From Bifidobacterium mellis (GTDB taxonomy: Bacteria > Actinomycetota > Actinomycetes > Actinomycetales > Bifidobacteriaceae): a DNA stretch of 64,000 bases. Under the pieces are notes generated by a model. It saw only the letters and a list, made by a program, of their open reading frames with translations, made no database searches and was not told the DNA's origin. The DNA lies in contig NZ_KQ033885.1 in NCBI RefSeq assembly GCF_000967265.1, forward strand, positions 310,001-374,000, written 5' to 3'. Both the position numbers and the translations under genes were made by a program. Below are positions 26,226 through 36,116 of the stretch, one piece after another (position 1 is the first letter of the stretch; each line of letters opens with the position of its first letter).

Positions 26226-27830
26226 ATGGCCATGGAGGGGCAAGAAGAGCCTCGTATCTCGGATGTCGACCAGGCCGAAACTGTGACCATGCCGCCGGCG
26301 ACCGGGGAGGGGCCCGACCCTGTGGACCTGTTCGCCGACGAAGAAGCAGAGCGGGCTTTCGGCTCGGGTGCCGCCCACAAGGCTCCTTCCAGCGGTCATC
26401 GCGGACGCACCATCCTGGCCCTGCTGCTTCTGGCTGTACTGATCCTGGTGGGTTGCTGGTTCGGCGTCCGTGCCTTCTTCCGTGATCGGGTGGCCCCCGG
26501 CGTCACCCTGGGCGGGCAGGTCATGATGGGTCGGACCAGGGACCAGGTCAGGCAGATCGTCGATCGGCAGGTTCGGGACTCCCAGGTGGAGCTCAAGGGT
26601 GAAGGCACCTCTGCCCGGGCAGGGCTGAAGGACCTGGGCGTCAGCGTGGATTCGGATGCCACGGTCACCAAGATCATGAACGCCAAGGGTTCTGCGGGCC
26701 TCTCCCGGCTGAACCCCTTCCATGGCGAGGCGGTGCCGCTGGTGGCCGAACGGGATCAGCTGGCCATGGACAGGTATCTTACTGAACGTTTCATCCCCCG
26801 TCAGGACCGCTCCGTTCCCTCCACTATCGTTTTTGATCAAGGCGCACACGCCTTCCGGCCACAAGAGGGTCGCGGAGGCAAGGCGCCTGAGCTGGGCCGC
26901 GTGCAGGATGCCGTCTCATCCTTGATAGACAAGCCCGGCAGACGTCTGGCCGTAGGGGTGGTCTATAAGGACGTGACCATGCCCATCAGCCTGGATACCG
27001 CCAATCAGGTGGCCTCCCAGGCCAACCAGCGACTGGCCAAGGACCTGGTCATCAAGGGTGCTGATGATGACCTCATGACCGTCCCGGCCGCCACAGTGGC
27101 CACCTGGGTCAAGCCGGTCACCGATCTGGACAAGGGGACCATGGAGCTGGGCTTCGATCGGCAGGCCATCAAACAGTATCTGGACCAGGAGTTGGCACGG
27201 CAGCTGAACCGGGATATGGTCACCGCCGTCAACGTCAAGAACACCAAGGGCGATGTGGTGGCCGAGACCACCAAGGGAGTGGACGGTGTCCGGGTCACGG
27301 ATGTGTCCGCCACGGCAGACCTGGTCGTCAAGGCCCTGGAGGAGGGGGATACGAACCCGGTCCAGGCGAGCGCCGAGATCACGCCCCACAAGGAGCAGAC
27401 CCGGGTGGCCCGCTACGATGTGCCCGACGGCGACATCTGGATTCAGGTCAATCTCAGCGACCAGACCGCCACCGCCTACCACGGCACCACCCAGGTCAAG
27501 ACCTTCCCCATATGCTCAGGCAAGCCCGATAACGGGAAATGGTCCGACACCGGCACCTTCTTCATCAATGTGCGCTACGCGGTCCAGACCATGCGTGGGC
27601 AGGGCTACGTCACGCCCAACGTAAAATGGGTCTCCTACTACAACGGCAGCGAGGGCTTCCACACGGCCAGTTGGAACTCTGCCGGCATTGCCAAGGGCGA
27701 CCCCGCCCAATACGGATCCCACGGCTGCATCAATATGTATGAGCAGGACGCCAAGTGGATCTTTGACAACGCCCCAATCGGGACCATGGTCAAGGTGGAG
27801 GGGCAGGTTCCATCGGGTCCGGCCCGCTAG
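26226..27830 (+). CDS. Membrane-anchored L,D-transpeptidase (YkuD) with PG-binding_4-type domains
   Basis: 534 residues. An acidic cytoplasmic tail (1-56) and one membrane segment (about 60-82) come first. Two VanW/PG_binding_4-like regions follow (about 90-330), with PGVTLGGQVMMGRTRDQVRQIV marking the first. The YkuD domain covers about 400-525. It carries the catalytic motif SHGCINM with Cys501. The enzyme would make 3-3 peptidoglycan cross-links or attach proteins outside the membrane. ATG 26226 follows GAAAGG; the in-frame extension upstream lacks a ribosome site. Confidence 0.9.
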   Translation: MAMEGQEEPRISDVDQAETVTMPPATGEGPDPVDLFADEEAERAFGSGAAHKAPSSGHRGRTILALLLLAVLILVGCWFGVRAFFRDRVAPGVTLGGQVMMGRTRDQVRQIVDRQVRDSQVELKGEGTSARAGLKDLGVSVDSDATVTKIMNAKGSAGLSRLNPFHGEAVPLVAERDQLAMDRYLTERFIPRQDRSVPSTIVFDQGAHAFRPQEGRGGKAPELGRVQDAVSSLIDKPGRRLAVGVVYKDVTMPISLDTANQVASQANQRLAKDLVIKGADDDLMTVPAATVATWVKPVTDLDKGTMELGFDRQAIKQYLDQELARQLNRDMVTAVNVKNTKGDVVAETTKGVDGVRVTDVSATADLVVKALEEGDTNPVQASAEITPHKEQTRVARYDVPDGDIWIQVNLSDQTATAYHGTTQVKTFPICSGKPDNGKWSDTGTFFINVRYAVQTMRGQGYVTPNVKWVSYYNGSEGFHTASWNSAGIAKGDPAQYGSHGCINMYEQDAKWIFDNAPIGTMVKVEGQVPSGPAR

Positions 27831-27857
27831 GAGCACCTGCCACGGCAGACGGTCGAG

Positions 27858-27863
27858 TAGGCT
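27858..27863 (+). promoter_or_regulatory. -10 element placed for a leaderless start (gcvH)
   Basis: TAGGCT, then GGAACC, then the ATG at 27870. There is no separate ribosome-binding site. Confidence 0.45.
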
Positions 27864-27869
27864 GGAACC

Positions 27870-28283
27870 ATGAGCGATGAACACAGTGATGGAACTTCCC
27901 GCCTGGATGTGCCCGAACATCTGCGGTATTCCCAGGATCATGTCTGGATCGACCCCAGTCAATCCCCGGCGCCCATGGGCGTGACCGAGTATGCGGCGGA
28001 CCAGCTGGGAGACCTGGTCTTTCTGGATCTGCCCGAGACCGGCACCCACGTCGATGCCGGCGATGAGGTCATTGAGCTGGAGTCCTCCAAGGCTGTTGAG
28101 CCGGTGGTCTGCCCGGTGGCAGGCACCATCGCCTACGTCAACAGGGCAGCCTCGGACGATCCGGAGGTCATCAACTCCGACCCCTATGGTGAAGGCTGGA
28201 TAGCCAAAATCGACCTGGAGGACGATGAGCCCGATCTGATGAGCGCCGAGGAGTACGGTCAGCTGCTGAAGAGCCTGAACTGA
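27870..28283 (+). CDS. gcvH: Glycine cleavage system H protein (lipoyl carrier)
   Basis: A 137-residue lipoyl-domain protein. The lipoylation site is Lys74 in ELESSKAVEP, with GVTEYAADQLGDLVFLDLPE before and NSDPYGEGWIAKI after, as in GcvH. No glycine dehydrogenase or aminomethyltransferase gene is in the window, but a lipoate-protein ligase homolog lies 5.7 kb downstream on the same strand. Either the remaining components are elsewhere or the protein has a stand-alone lipoyl role. Confidence 0.92.
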   Translation: MSDEHSDGTSRLDVPEHLRYSQDHVWIDPSQSPAPMGVTEYAADQLGDLVFLDLPETGTHVDAGDEVIELESSKAVEPVVCPVAGTIAYVNRAASDDPEVINSDPYGEGWIAKIDLEDDEPDLMSAEEYGQLLKSLN

Positions 28284-28293
28284 CGGTCCGGTT

Positions 28294-29484
28294 ATGACCA
28301 GGCGATCCGGCCGCAACGAAGGGCCCCTGCGGGTCCGATCGGTAAGCACCACCTTCGATTCGGCCGCGCCCGGGGAGGGCATCGAGAGCAGACCGGCTCC
28401 GGTGCGTCTGCTGAGGCGACTGATTACCGGCGCCTTCGATCTCTGGGTGGGGCTGTCCATCAATATGACCGGCCGCCTGGGGTGGTCGGCCGACGTCCAG
28501 CCCTATGTGGGCTACGGTACCGAGTCATATTCCCGGCTGATCTGCCGTACCATTCTGACCGACGGCCGCAGACGCGAGGATCCGGCCATTCGTGGCATCC
28601 GCGGCCTGCTGACCGTGCCCGCGCCCCGGACCAGGGTCAGGCTGGCCATCGACAGCACGGCCATCGGGAGGGTCCAGGTGGGCGACTCCTCGGTCTACGA
28701 TGCCGTCGATCCCAGCCGCAGCCTGAATGCGGATGCGGTCTTCTCCGACCGATCAGGCTACCTGGATCTGGTGGCCGAGCATCAGCTGACCCCAGGCGTG
28801 CACCGGGTCTCCTACCAGGTGCGGGGCCGCCGGCCCGTCGACGCGCCTTTGTACATCGTGCCCGGTCAGACTCCTGTCGGCGTCATATCCGACGTGGACG
28901 ACACCATCATGATCAGCCAGGTGCCCAATCATTGGAAGGCTGCCTGGAACCTGCTCCTGTCGAATCCGCACCGCCGGTCCTCGGTGCCGGGCATGGCCGT
29001 CCTTTACAACCGCATCCGCGACCTGGACCCCCGGATGCCCTTCTTCTACCTGTCGGCCTCCCCTTGGAATGTGGAGGGGTCCATACGTGGCTTCATCCGC
29101 GACCATGGCTTTCCTGCCGGACCCCTGTTGCTGCGGGATCTGGATCCCAGGCCCAAGACCTTTGTGCCCTCAATCGTGCAGCACAAGATGGAGTTCATCC
29201 GCCAACTCATGGCCGACTTTCCCAAGATGCGCTTCGTATTGATGGGCGACGACGGGCAGAGCGACCCCTCCACCTTCGCCCAGGTGGTGCGGCAGTATCC
29301 GGGCCGGGTCCTGGCCATCGGCATCCGTCAGCTGAGCCCCCAGGAGACCGGGCTGGGAGTCCTGGTCAAACGCACTGCCACACAGCCGGTGCCGGTGACG
29401 GAGGTGCCGGTCTTCTACGGGACCACGGGCGCCAATCTGATGCGAACCCTGCTGCCCTATCTGCGTCGTCGCGCCCGAATATAA
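28294..29484 (+). CDS. APP1-type phosphatidate phosphatase domain protein (DUF2183)
   Basis: 396 residues. The C-terminal half carries the APP1/DUF2183 catalytic signature DVDDTIM (HAD-like DxDxT, about residues 202-208), FFYLSASPWN, PKTFVPSIVQHKMEFI and FVLMGDDGQSDP. The N-terminal half is a beta-rich region. In yeast App1 this domain dephosphorylates phosphatidate; the bacterial role is unproven. It starts 10 bases after gcvH, so the two are probably co-transcribed. Confidence 0.82.
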   Translation: MTRRSGRNEGPLRVRSVSTTFDSAAPGEGIESRPAPVRLLRRLITGAFDLWVGLSINMTGRLGWSADVQPYVGYGTESYSRLICRTILTDGRRREDPAIRGIRGLLTVPAPRTRVRLAIDSTAIGRVQVGDSSVYDAVDPSRSLNADAVFSDRSGYLDLVAEHQLTPGVHRVSYQVRGRRPVDAPLYIVPGQTPVGVISDVDDTIMISQVPNHWKAAWNLLLSNPHRRSSVPGMAVLYNRIRDLDPRMPFFYLSASPWNVEGSIRGFIRDHGFPAGPLLLRDLDPRPKTFVPSIVQHKMEFIRQLMADFPKMRFVLMGDDGQSDPSTFAQVVRQYPGRVLAIGIRQLSPQETGLGVLVKRTATQPVPVTEVPVFYGTTGANLMRTLLPYLRRRARI

Positions 29485-29485
29485 T
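29480..29485 (+). promoter_or_regulatory. Consensus -10 element for a leaderless S9 peptidase start
   Basis: A perfect TATAAT overlaps the stop codon of the preceding gene. It is followed by six bases (CGCCCC) and the ATG at 29492. There is no ribosome site in that gap. Confidence 0.65.
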
Positions 29486-29491
29486 CGCCCC

Positions 29492-31915
29492 ATGAGTTTT
29501 TCGGCCGTCAATCCCGATCCTCCTCGTGCACAGCGTCGTCCTACCGATCGATGCTTCCATGGGGATCACTTCGAGGATCCATACGAGTGGATGCGCAACC
29601 GGGAGGATCCCGCCACCAAGGCCTACGTGCGTGACCAGAACCGTTACTGCCGGGAACGGCTCGCAGGTCAGGAGGGTCTGCGGGCCACCCTGCTCAAGGA
29701 GTTCACCGACCGGGTACAGCAGACCGACATGTCGGTGCCCACTCGGATGCATGGCTACTGGTACTTCTCCCGGACGCTCAAGGGCCAGGAGTATGGGGTG
29801 CAGTGCCGCCTGCCGGTGCGCGACCAGGATGACTGGGACCCTCCTGCTGTCCAGTCCGATGCAGCGCCTGGATCCATGCCGGGCGAGGAGGTCATCTTCG
29901 ATGCCAACGCCGAGGCCAAGGGGCATGACTTTTTCTCCCTGGGATGCCTGGACCTGAGCGCCGACGGCCGGTGGATGCTCTATGGACTGGATACCAGGGG
30001 CAATGAGCGCTACGACCTGCGCATCCGCGATCTGACAGATGGCCGGGACCTGCCTGACCGTATCGACCAGGTCTCCTCCGGGGCGGTGCTGACCCCCGAC
30101 GGCCGCTGGGTCTTCTATACCGGCCTGGACAAGGCCTGGCGTCCGGACACGGTCTGGCGGCATAAGGTCGGTACTTCGGCCGACCAGGATGTCATGGTAT
30201 ACAAGGAAGTCGATGAGCGTTTCTGGGTGGGGTTGGGCCTCAGCTACGACGAATCAGCCATGCTCATAGCCACCGGGTCCAAGACCACCAGCGAGGTTCT
30301 CATGCTGGATCTGAAGGATCCGCAGGGCGAGTTTGTGCCCTTGATCCCCCGCAAGGAGGGGATCGAGTACGACATCAGCCTGGCCAGGTTCGAAAATGCC
30401 GGTCCGGCGGGGGAGGACCTGCCGGTGGCCGTGGTCTACCACAATGTGAACAACCCCAATTTCGAGGTGGACCTGATTGATCTGCGCAGCCACCGTCCGC
30501 CTTTCCGCCTGGGAGAAGGGGTGCGGCTGGCCCAAGGCAGCCCCTATGGCTGCGAGCGCTCCGGAGACCTGGCCTCCCTGCCGCCCGAAAAGCCTTATCA
30601 TGACCCGGGCAATCCCGCCATTCTTCAAGGCGCTCGCGGACTGGGAATCGAGGGGCTGGGCATCCACCGCAGCTTTGTGGTTCTGACCTACCGGGCCGAC
30701 AGCCTGCCTCATATGGCTGTCATCGCCAAGGATCAGGCACTTGAAGATCTGCGGGCGGGCCGGCCCTGGCGCTTCCATGAGGTCCTGCCCGACCAAGGAG
30801 GGGACGGCATCGACCGTCTCTATAGCATCGGTCCCACGGACAACCCCTCCTACCAGGCCCCCGGACTGCGCTATATCCGGGGCAGCTATGGAACCCCGGC
30901 CGAGTTGCGGGAGCTGGATCCGGTCCGGGGGGTGGATCGGCTGCTCAAGCGGGCCCGGGTTCTGGGCGACTTCCGGCCCGAGCACTACGCCGAACGTCGG
31001 GTTCTGGTCCGCGTCAGGGATGGAGTCCTGGTGCCGGTCTCTCTGGTATGGCGGCGGGGCATGCATCCGGCGCTGGATGCCGGCGGGCGGACCGGGTCCG
31101 ATGACACGGTCATCCAGGCCCCCGACCATCCCGAGCGCTGTCCTTGGCCGGACCAGGATCCGGACAGGTCTGCACCCATGTTCATCACCGGGTATGGGGC
31201 CTACGAGATCAGCCAGGATCCGGGGTTTTCCACCGGCCGGCTCAGCCTGCTGGACCGAGGCGTGCTCTACGCTGTCCCCCATGTGCGCGGCGGCGGGGAG
31301 ATGGGCCGCGCCTGGTACGAGCAGGGCCGCCGGCTGCACAAGGTCAACACCTTCCTGGACTTCATCGATGTGACCGCCGCACTGCAGGCTCAGGGCTGGG
31401 CGGATCCCCGTCATACCGTGGCCAATGGCGGGTCGGCCGGCGGGCTGTTGATGGGGGCTGTAGCCAATATGGCTCCCCAGCTCTATGCCGGCATCGAGGC
31501 GGATGTGCCCTTCGTGGACGCGCTGACCAGCATCCTGGACCCGGATCTGCCGCTGACCGTGACCGAATGGGACGAGTGGGGAGACCCCCTGCATGATCAG
31601 CAGGTCTACCGGTACATGCGTTCCTACTCGCCCTACGAGAACGTTCCTGACGCTGATAGCAGGCGCCGGCTCTTCGGTAGCGACCACTTTCCCGCCATCC
31701 TGGTGACCACATCCATGAACGATACCCGCGTGCTCTACGTGGAGCCCCTCAAGTGGGTGGCCAGGCTGCAGGAGCCGCAGGTGGGGGCCGATGCGCTGAT
31801 CAGGATCGAGGTCCAGGCAGGCCACGGTGGCATCAGCGGACGCTACCGGCAATGGGAGGAGCTGGCCTTCGAGAACGCCTGGTGCCTGTCCATCATGGTC
31901 CCCGAAAGCCGCTGA
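29492..31915 (+). CDS. Prolyl oligopeptidase family peptidase (S9A, oligopeptidase B type)
   Basis: An 807-residue cytosolic serine peptidase. The N-terminal beta-propeller covers about 1-480. It opens with DRCFHGDHFEDPYEWMRN, typical of the family. The C-terminal alpha/beta hydrolase domain has GYGAYEISQDPGF, the nucleophile in GGSAGGLLMG, Asp in TSMNDTRVLYVEP, and His in AGHGGISGR. Acidic residues in the domain resemble oligopeptidase B, which cleaves after Arg/Lys. It degrades peptides up to about 30 residues. Confidence 0.9.
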   Translation: MSFSAVNPDPPRAQRRPTDRCFHGDHFEDPYEWMRNREDPATKAYVRDQNRYCRERLAGQEGLRATLLKEFTDRVQQTDMSVPTRMHGYWYFSRTLKGQEYGVQCRLPVRDQDDWDPPAVQSDAAPGSMPGEEVIFDANAEAKGHDFFSLGCLDLSADGRWMLYGLDTRGNERYDLRIRDLTDGRDLPDRIDQVSSGAVLTPDGRWVFYTGLDKAWRPDTVWRHKVGTSADQDVMVYKEVDERFWVGLGLSYDESAMLIATGSKTTSEVLMLDLKDPQGEFVPLIPRKEGIEYDISLARFENAGPAGEDLPVAVVYHNVNNPNFEVDLIDLRSHRPPFRLGEGVRLAQGSPYGCERSGDLASLPPEKPYHDPGNPAILQGARGLGIEGLGIHRSFVVLTYRADSLPHMAVIAKDQALEDLRAGRPWRFHEVLPDQGGDGIDRLYSIGPTDNPSYQAPGLRYIRGSYGTPAELRELDPVRGVDRLLKRARVLGDFRPEHYAERRVLVRVRDGVLVPVSLVWRRGMHPALDAGGRTGSDDTVIQAPDHPERCPWPDQDPDRSAPMFITGYGAYEISQDPGFSTGRLSLLDRGVLYAVPHVRGGGEMGRAWYEQGRRLHKVNTFLDFIDVTAALQAQGWADPRHTVANGGSAGGLLMGAVANMAPQLYAGIEADVPFVDALTSILDPDLPLTVTEWDEWGDPLHDQQVYRYMRSYSPYENVPDADSRRRLFGSDHFPAILVTTSMNDTRVLYVEPLKWVARLQEPQVGADALIRIEVQAGHGGISGRYRQWEELAFENAWCLSIMVPESR

Positions 31916-31969
31916 TCCTGGTCTGTCCGGGATTCGGTCGGGGTCAGGAAAGGGCCCTGGCAGTCTCGT

Positions 31970-31975
31970 TATGCT
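31970..31975 (+). promoter_or_regulatory. -10 element placed for a leaderless start (leuB)
   Basis: TATGCT, then CGGGGT, then the ATG at 31982. Confidence 0.45.
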
Positions 31976-31981
31976 CGGGGT

Positions 31982-33025
31982 ATGACAAATAGCAAGCAGA
32001 AAACATATCACATTGCGGTCATTGCCGGTGACGGCATCGGCAAGGAGATTGTTCCCCAGGCTCAGGCCGTTCTGGAGAAGGTCACCCGGGGCAAGGCCGA
32101 CATTCGCTACGAGGACTTTGACCTGGGCGCTGAGCGCTACCTGCGTGATGGAGCCGTTCTGCCAGACGAGGACCTGGACCGGCTCAAGCAGCAGGACGCC
32201 ATCCTCCTGGGGGCCATCGGCGACCCCCGCATCAAGGCCGGCATCCTGGAGCGGGGGCTGCTGCTCAAAATGCGTTTCGAGCTGGACCAGTACGTCAATC
32301 TACGGCCTTCCAAGCTCTACAAGGGGGTGGTGTCGCCCCTGGCCGACCCGGGCGATATCGACTTCGTGGTCGTGCGGGAGGGCACCGAGGGGCTCTACGC
32401 CGGGGCTGGCGGCTCCATTCGCCGAGGCACTCCCCAGGAGGTGGCCACCGAGGTTTCCATCAACACGGCCTACGGGGCGGAACGGGTCATCCGCTACGCC
32501 TTCCAGCTGGCCATGAAGCGTCGCCGCCGCCTGACATTGGTCCATAAGAAGAACGTGCTGACCAATGCGGGAGACATGTGGCAGCGACTGGTCGATCAGG
32601 TGGGCCAGGAGTATCCCGATGTGGAGCGTGAGTATCTGCACATCGACGCCTCCACCATATTCATGGTGACCGAGCCCAGCCGCTTCGACGTGATCGTGAC
32701 CGACAACCTCTTCGGCGACATCCTCACGGACGAGGCGGGGGCCGTGGTGGGAGGCGTGGGGTACTCGGCCTCCGGCTGCATCAACGCCTCGGGTACCTAC
32801 CCATCCATGTTCGAACCCATCCATGGATCCGCTCCTGACATAGCCGGCAAGGGGATCGCCAACCCCACGGCGGCCATTCTCTCGGCGGGAATGCTTCTGG
32901 ATCATCTGGGCTTCGAGGAAGAAGCGGCCAGTATTGAGCGGGCTGTGGAGGATGACATCGAGCGCTCCGGCTCCACCCAGAGGAGCACCGAGCAGATCGG
33001 CAGGGATATTCTGGCTCGTCTGTGA
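31982..33025 (+). CDS. leuB: 3-isopropylmalate dehydrogenase
   Basis: A 347-residue NAD-dependent decarboxylating dehydrogenase. It has IAGDGIGKEIVPQ at the N-terminus, the substrate-binding Arg region GLLLKMRFELDQYVNLRPSK, metal-binding Asp in VIVTDNLFGDILTDEAG, and the NAD loop EPIHGSAPDIAGKGIANP. The length and the Arg-rich helix support isopropylmalate over isocitrate or tartrate. It catalyses the third step of leucine synthesis. No other leu gene adjoins it. Confidence 0.93.
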   Translation: MTNSKQKTYHIAVIAGDGIGKEIVPQAQAVLEKVTRGKADIRYEDFDLGAERYLRDGAVLPDEDLDRLKQQDAILLGAIGDPRIKAGILERGLLLKMRFELDQYVNLRPSKLYKGVVSPLADPGDIDFVVVREGTEGLYAGAGGSIRRGTPQEVATEVSINTAYGAERVIRYAFQLAMKRRRRLTLVHKKNVLTNAGDMWQRLVDQVGQEYPDVEREYLHIDASTIFMVTEPSRFDVIVTDNLFGDILTDEAGAVVGGVGYSASGCINASGTYPSMFEPIHGSAPDIAGKGIANPTAAILSAGMLLDHLGFEEEAASIERAVEDDIERSGSTQRSTEQIGRDILARL

Positions 33026-35232
<2,207 letters not shown>

Positions 35233-35258
35233 CCCGGCAAGGGGTTGATATGTGTGGG

Positions 35259-35264
35259 TATAAT
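35259..35264 (+). promoter_or_regulatory. -10 element of the Crp-family gene
   Basis: Perfect TATAAT about 92 bases before the ATG at 35356. No matching -35 is evident. The leader is long enough to carry control sites. Confidence 0.5.
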
Positions 35265-35355
35265 CGTGCTCAGTCGCGTCGAACCCGGCGTGAGGTCATC
35301 AACCATGCGTGAGTCGGTGCAGACCCGCCAGACATGGCGAAAAGGAGTGCGGAGT

Positions 35356-36075
35356 ATGGCGGTTCACAAGCCCAACGAGATTCCCGATGACGGGAACGCC
35401 CTCAGGCAGACCGCCCTATTCAAACAGGTGCCCAGACAGGACGCCGACCAGCTTTTGGACAGCATGCACGAGTCCACCTACGCCAAGGGGTCCACGGTCT
35501 TTCGACAGGGGGACACCGACCACCGCATGTATCTGCTGGAGGAGGGCCGGGTCAAGCTGGTCCGCCAGTCGCCCGACCGTCGCATCCAGCTGCTCAGCAT
35601 CCACGGGCGCGGGGAGATCCTGGGCGAGATTCCCGTCTTTGACCCCTCTGGCGGGCCGCGTACCGCCTCGGCTGTTGTCATGGTCAACAAGACCAAGGTG
35701 GCTGCCCTGGACCACGATGCCCTCTTCGACTGGCTCAACCAGCATCCCAAGGTGGCTGTGGACATGCTTCAGGTGCTGGCCCACCGCCTGCGGACCGACA
35801 ACGAGCGCATCTCCGACCTGGTCTTCCTGGACGTGCCGGCCCGCCTGGCCAAGACCCTGCTGGATCTGGCCACACGCTTCGGTGAACCCTTCGAGCAGGG
35901 GCTGATGGTTCCTTACGACCTGACTCAGGAGGAGCTGGCCCAGCTGGTCGGTGCCTCACGAGAGACCGTCAACAAGGCTCTGATGGACTTCTCCAACCGG
36001 GGATGGATCTCACGCAAGGGCCGCACCATCATCATTTTCCAGCCCGGACCGCTGATTCGACGCTCGCGCATGTGA
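35356..36075 (+). CDS. Crp/Fnr-family transcriptional regulator
   Basis: 239 residues. The N-terminal cyclic-nucleotide-binding fold (about 20-140) has GSTVFRQGDTDHRMYLLEEGRVKL and GEILGEIPVFDPSGGPRTASA; the last resembles the phosphate-binding cassette with the conserved GE and R-TA. A long dimer helix follows, then a winged helix (LTQEELAQLVGASRETVNKALMDFSNRGWI). The start is ATG 35356 with AAGGAG upstream. It is comparable to actinobacterial Crp/GlxR. The ligand and regulon are not readable here. Confidence 0.88.
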   Translation: MAVHKPNEIPDDGNALRQTALFKQVPRQDADQLLDSMHESTYAKGSTVFRQGDTDHRMYLLEEGRVKLVRQSPDRRIQLLSIHGRGEILGEIPVFDPSGGPRTASAVVMVNKTKVAALDHDALFDWLNQHPKVAVDMLQVLAHRLRTDNERISDLVFLDVPARLAKTLLDLATRFGEPFEQGLMVPYDLTQEELAQLVGASRETVNKALMDFSNRGWISRKGRTIIIFQPGPLIRRSRM

Positions 36076-36103
36076 ACGCCACTGTTCGGTAGAGCCGACG
36101 GCC

Positions 36104-36109
36104 TAGGAT
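36104..36109 (+). promoter_or_regulatory. -10 element placed for a leaderless start (PBP gene)
   Basis: TAGGAT, then GGAGACC, then the ATG at 36117. Nearly the same string occurs before 38426. Confidence 0.45.
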
Positions 36110-36116
36110 GGAGACC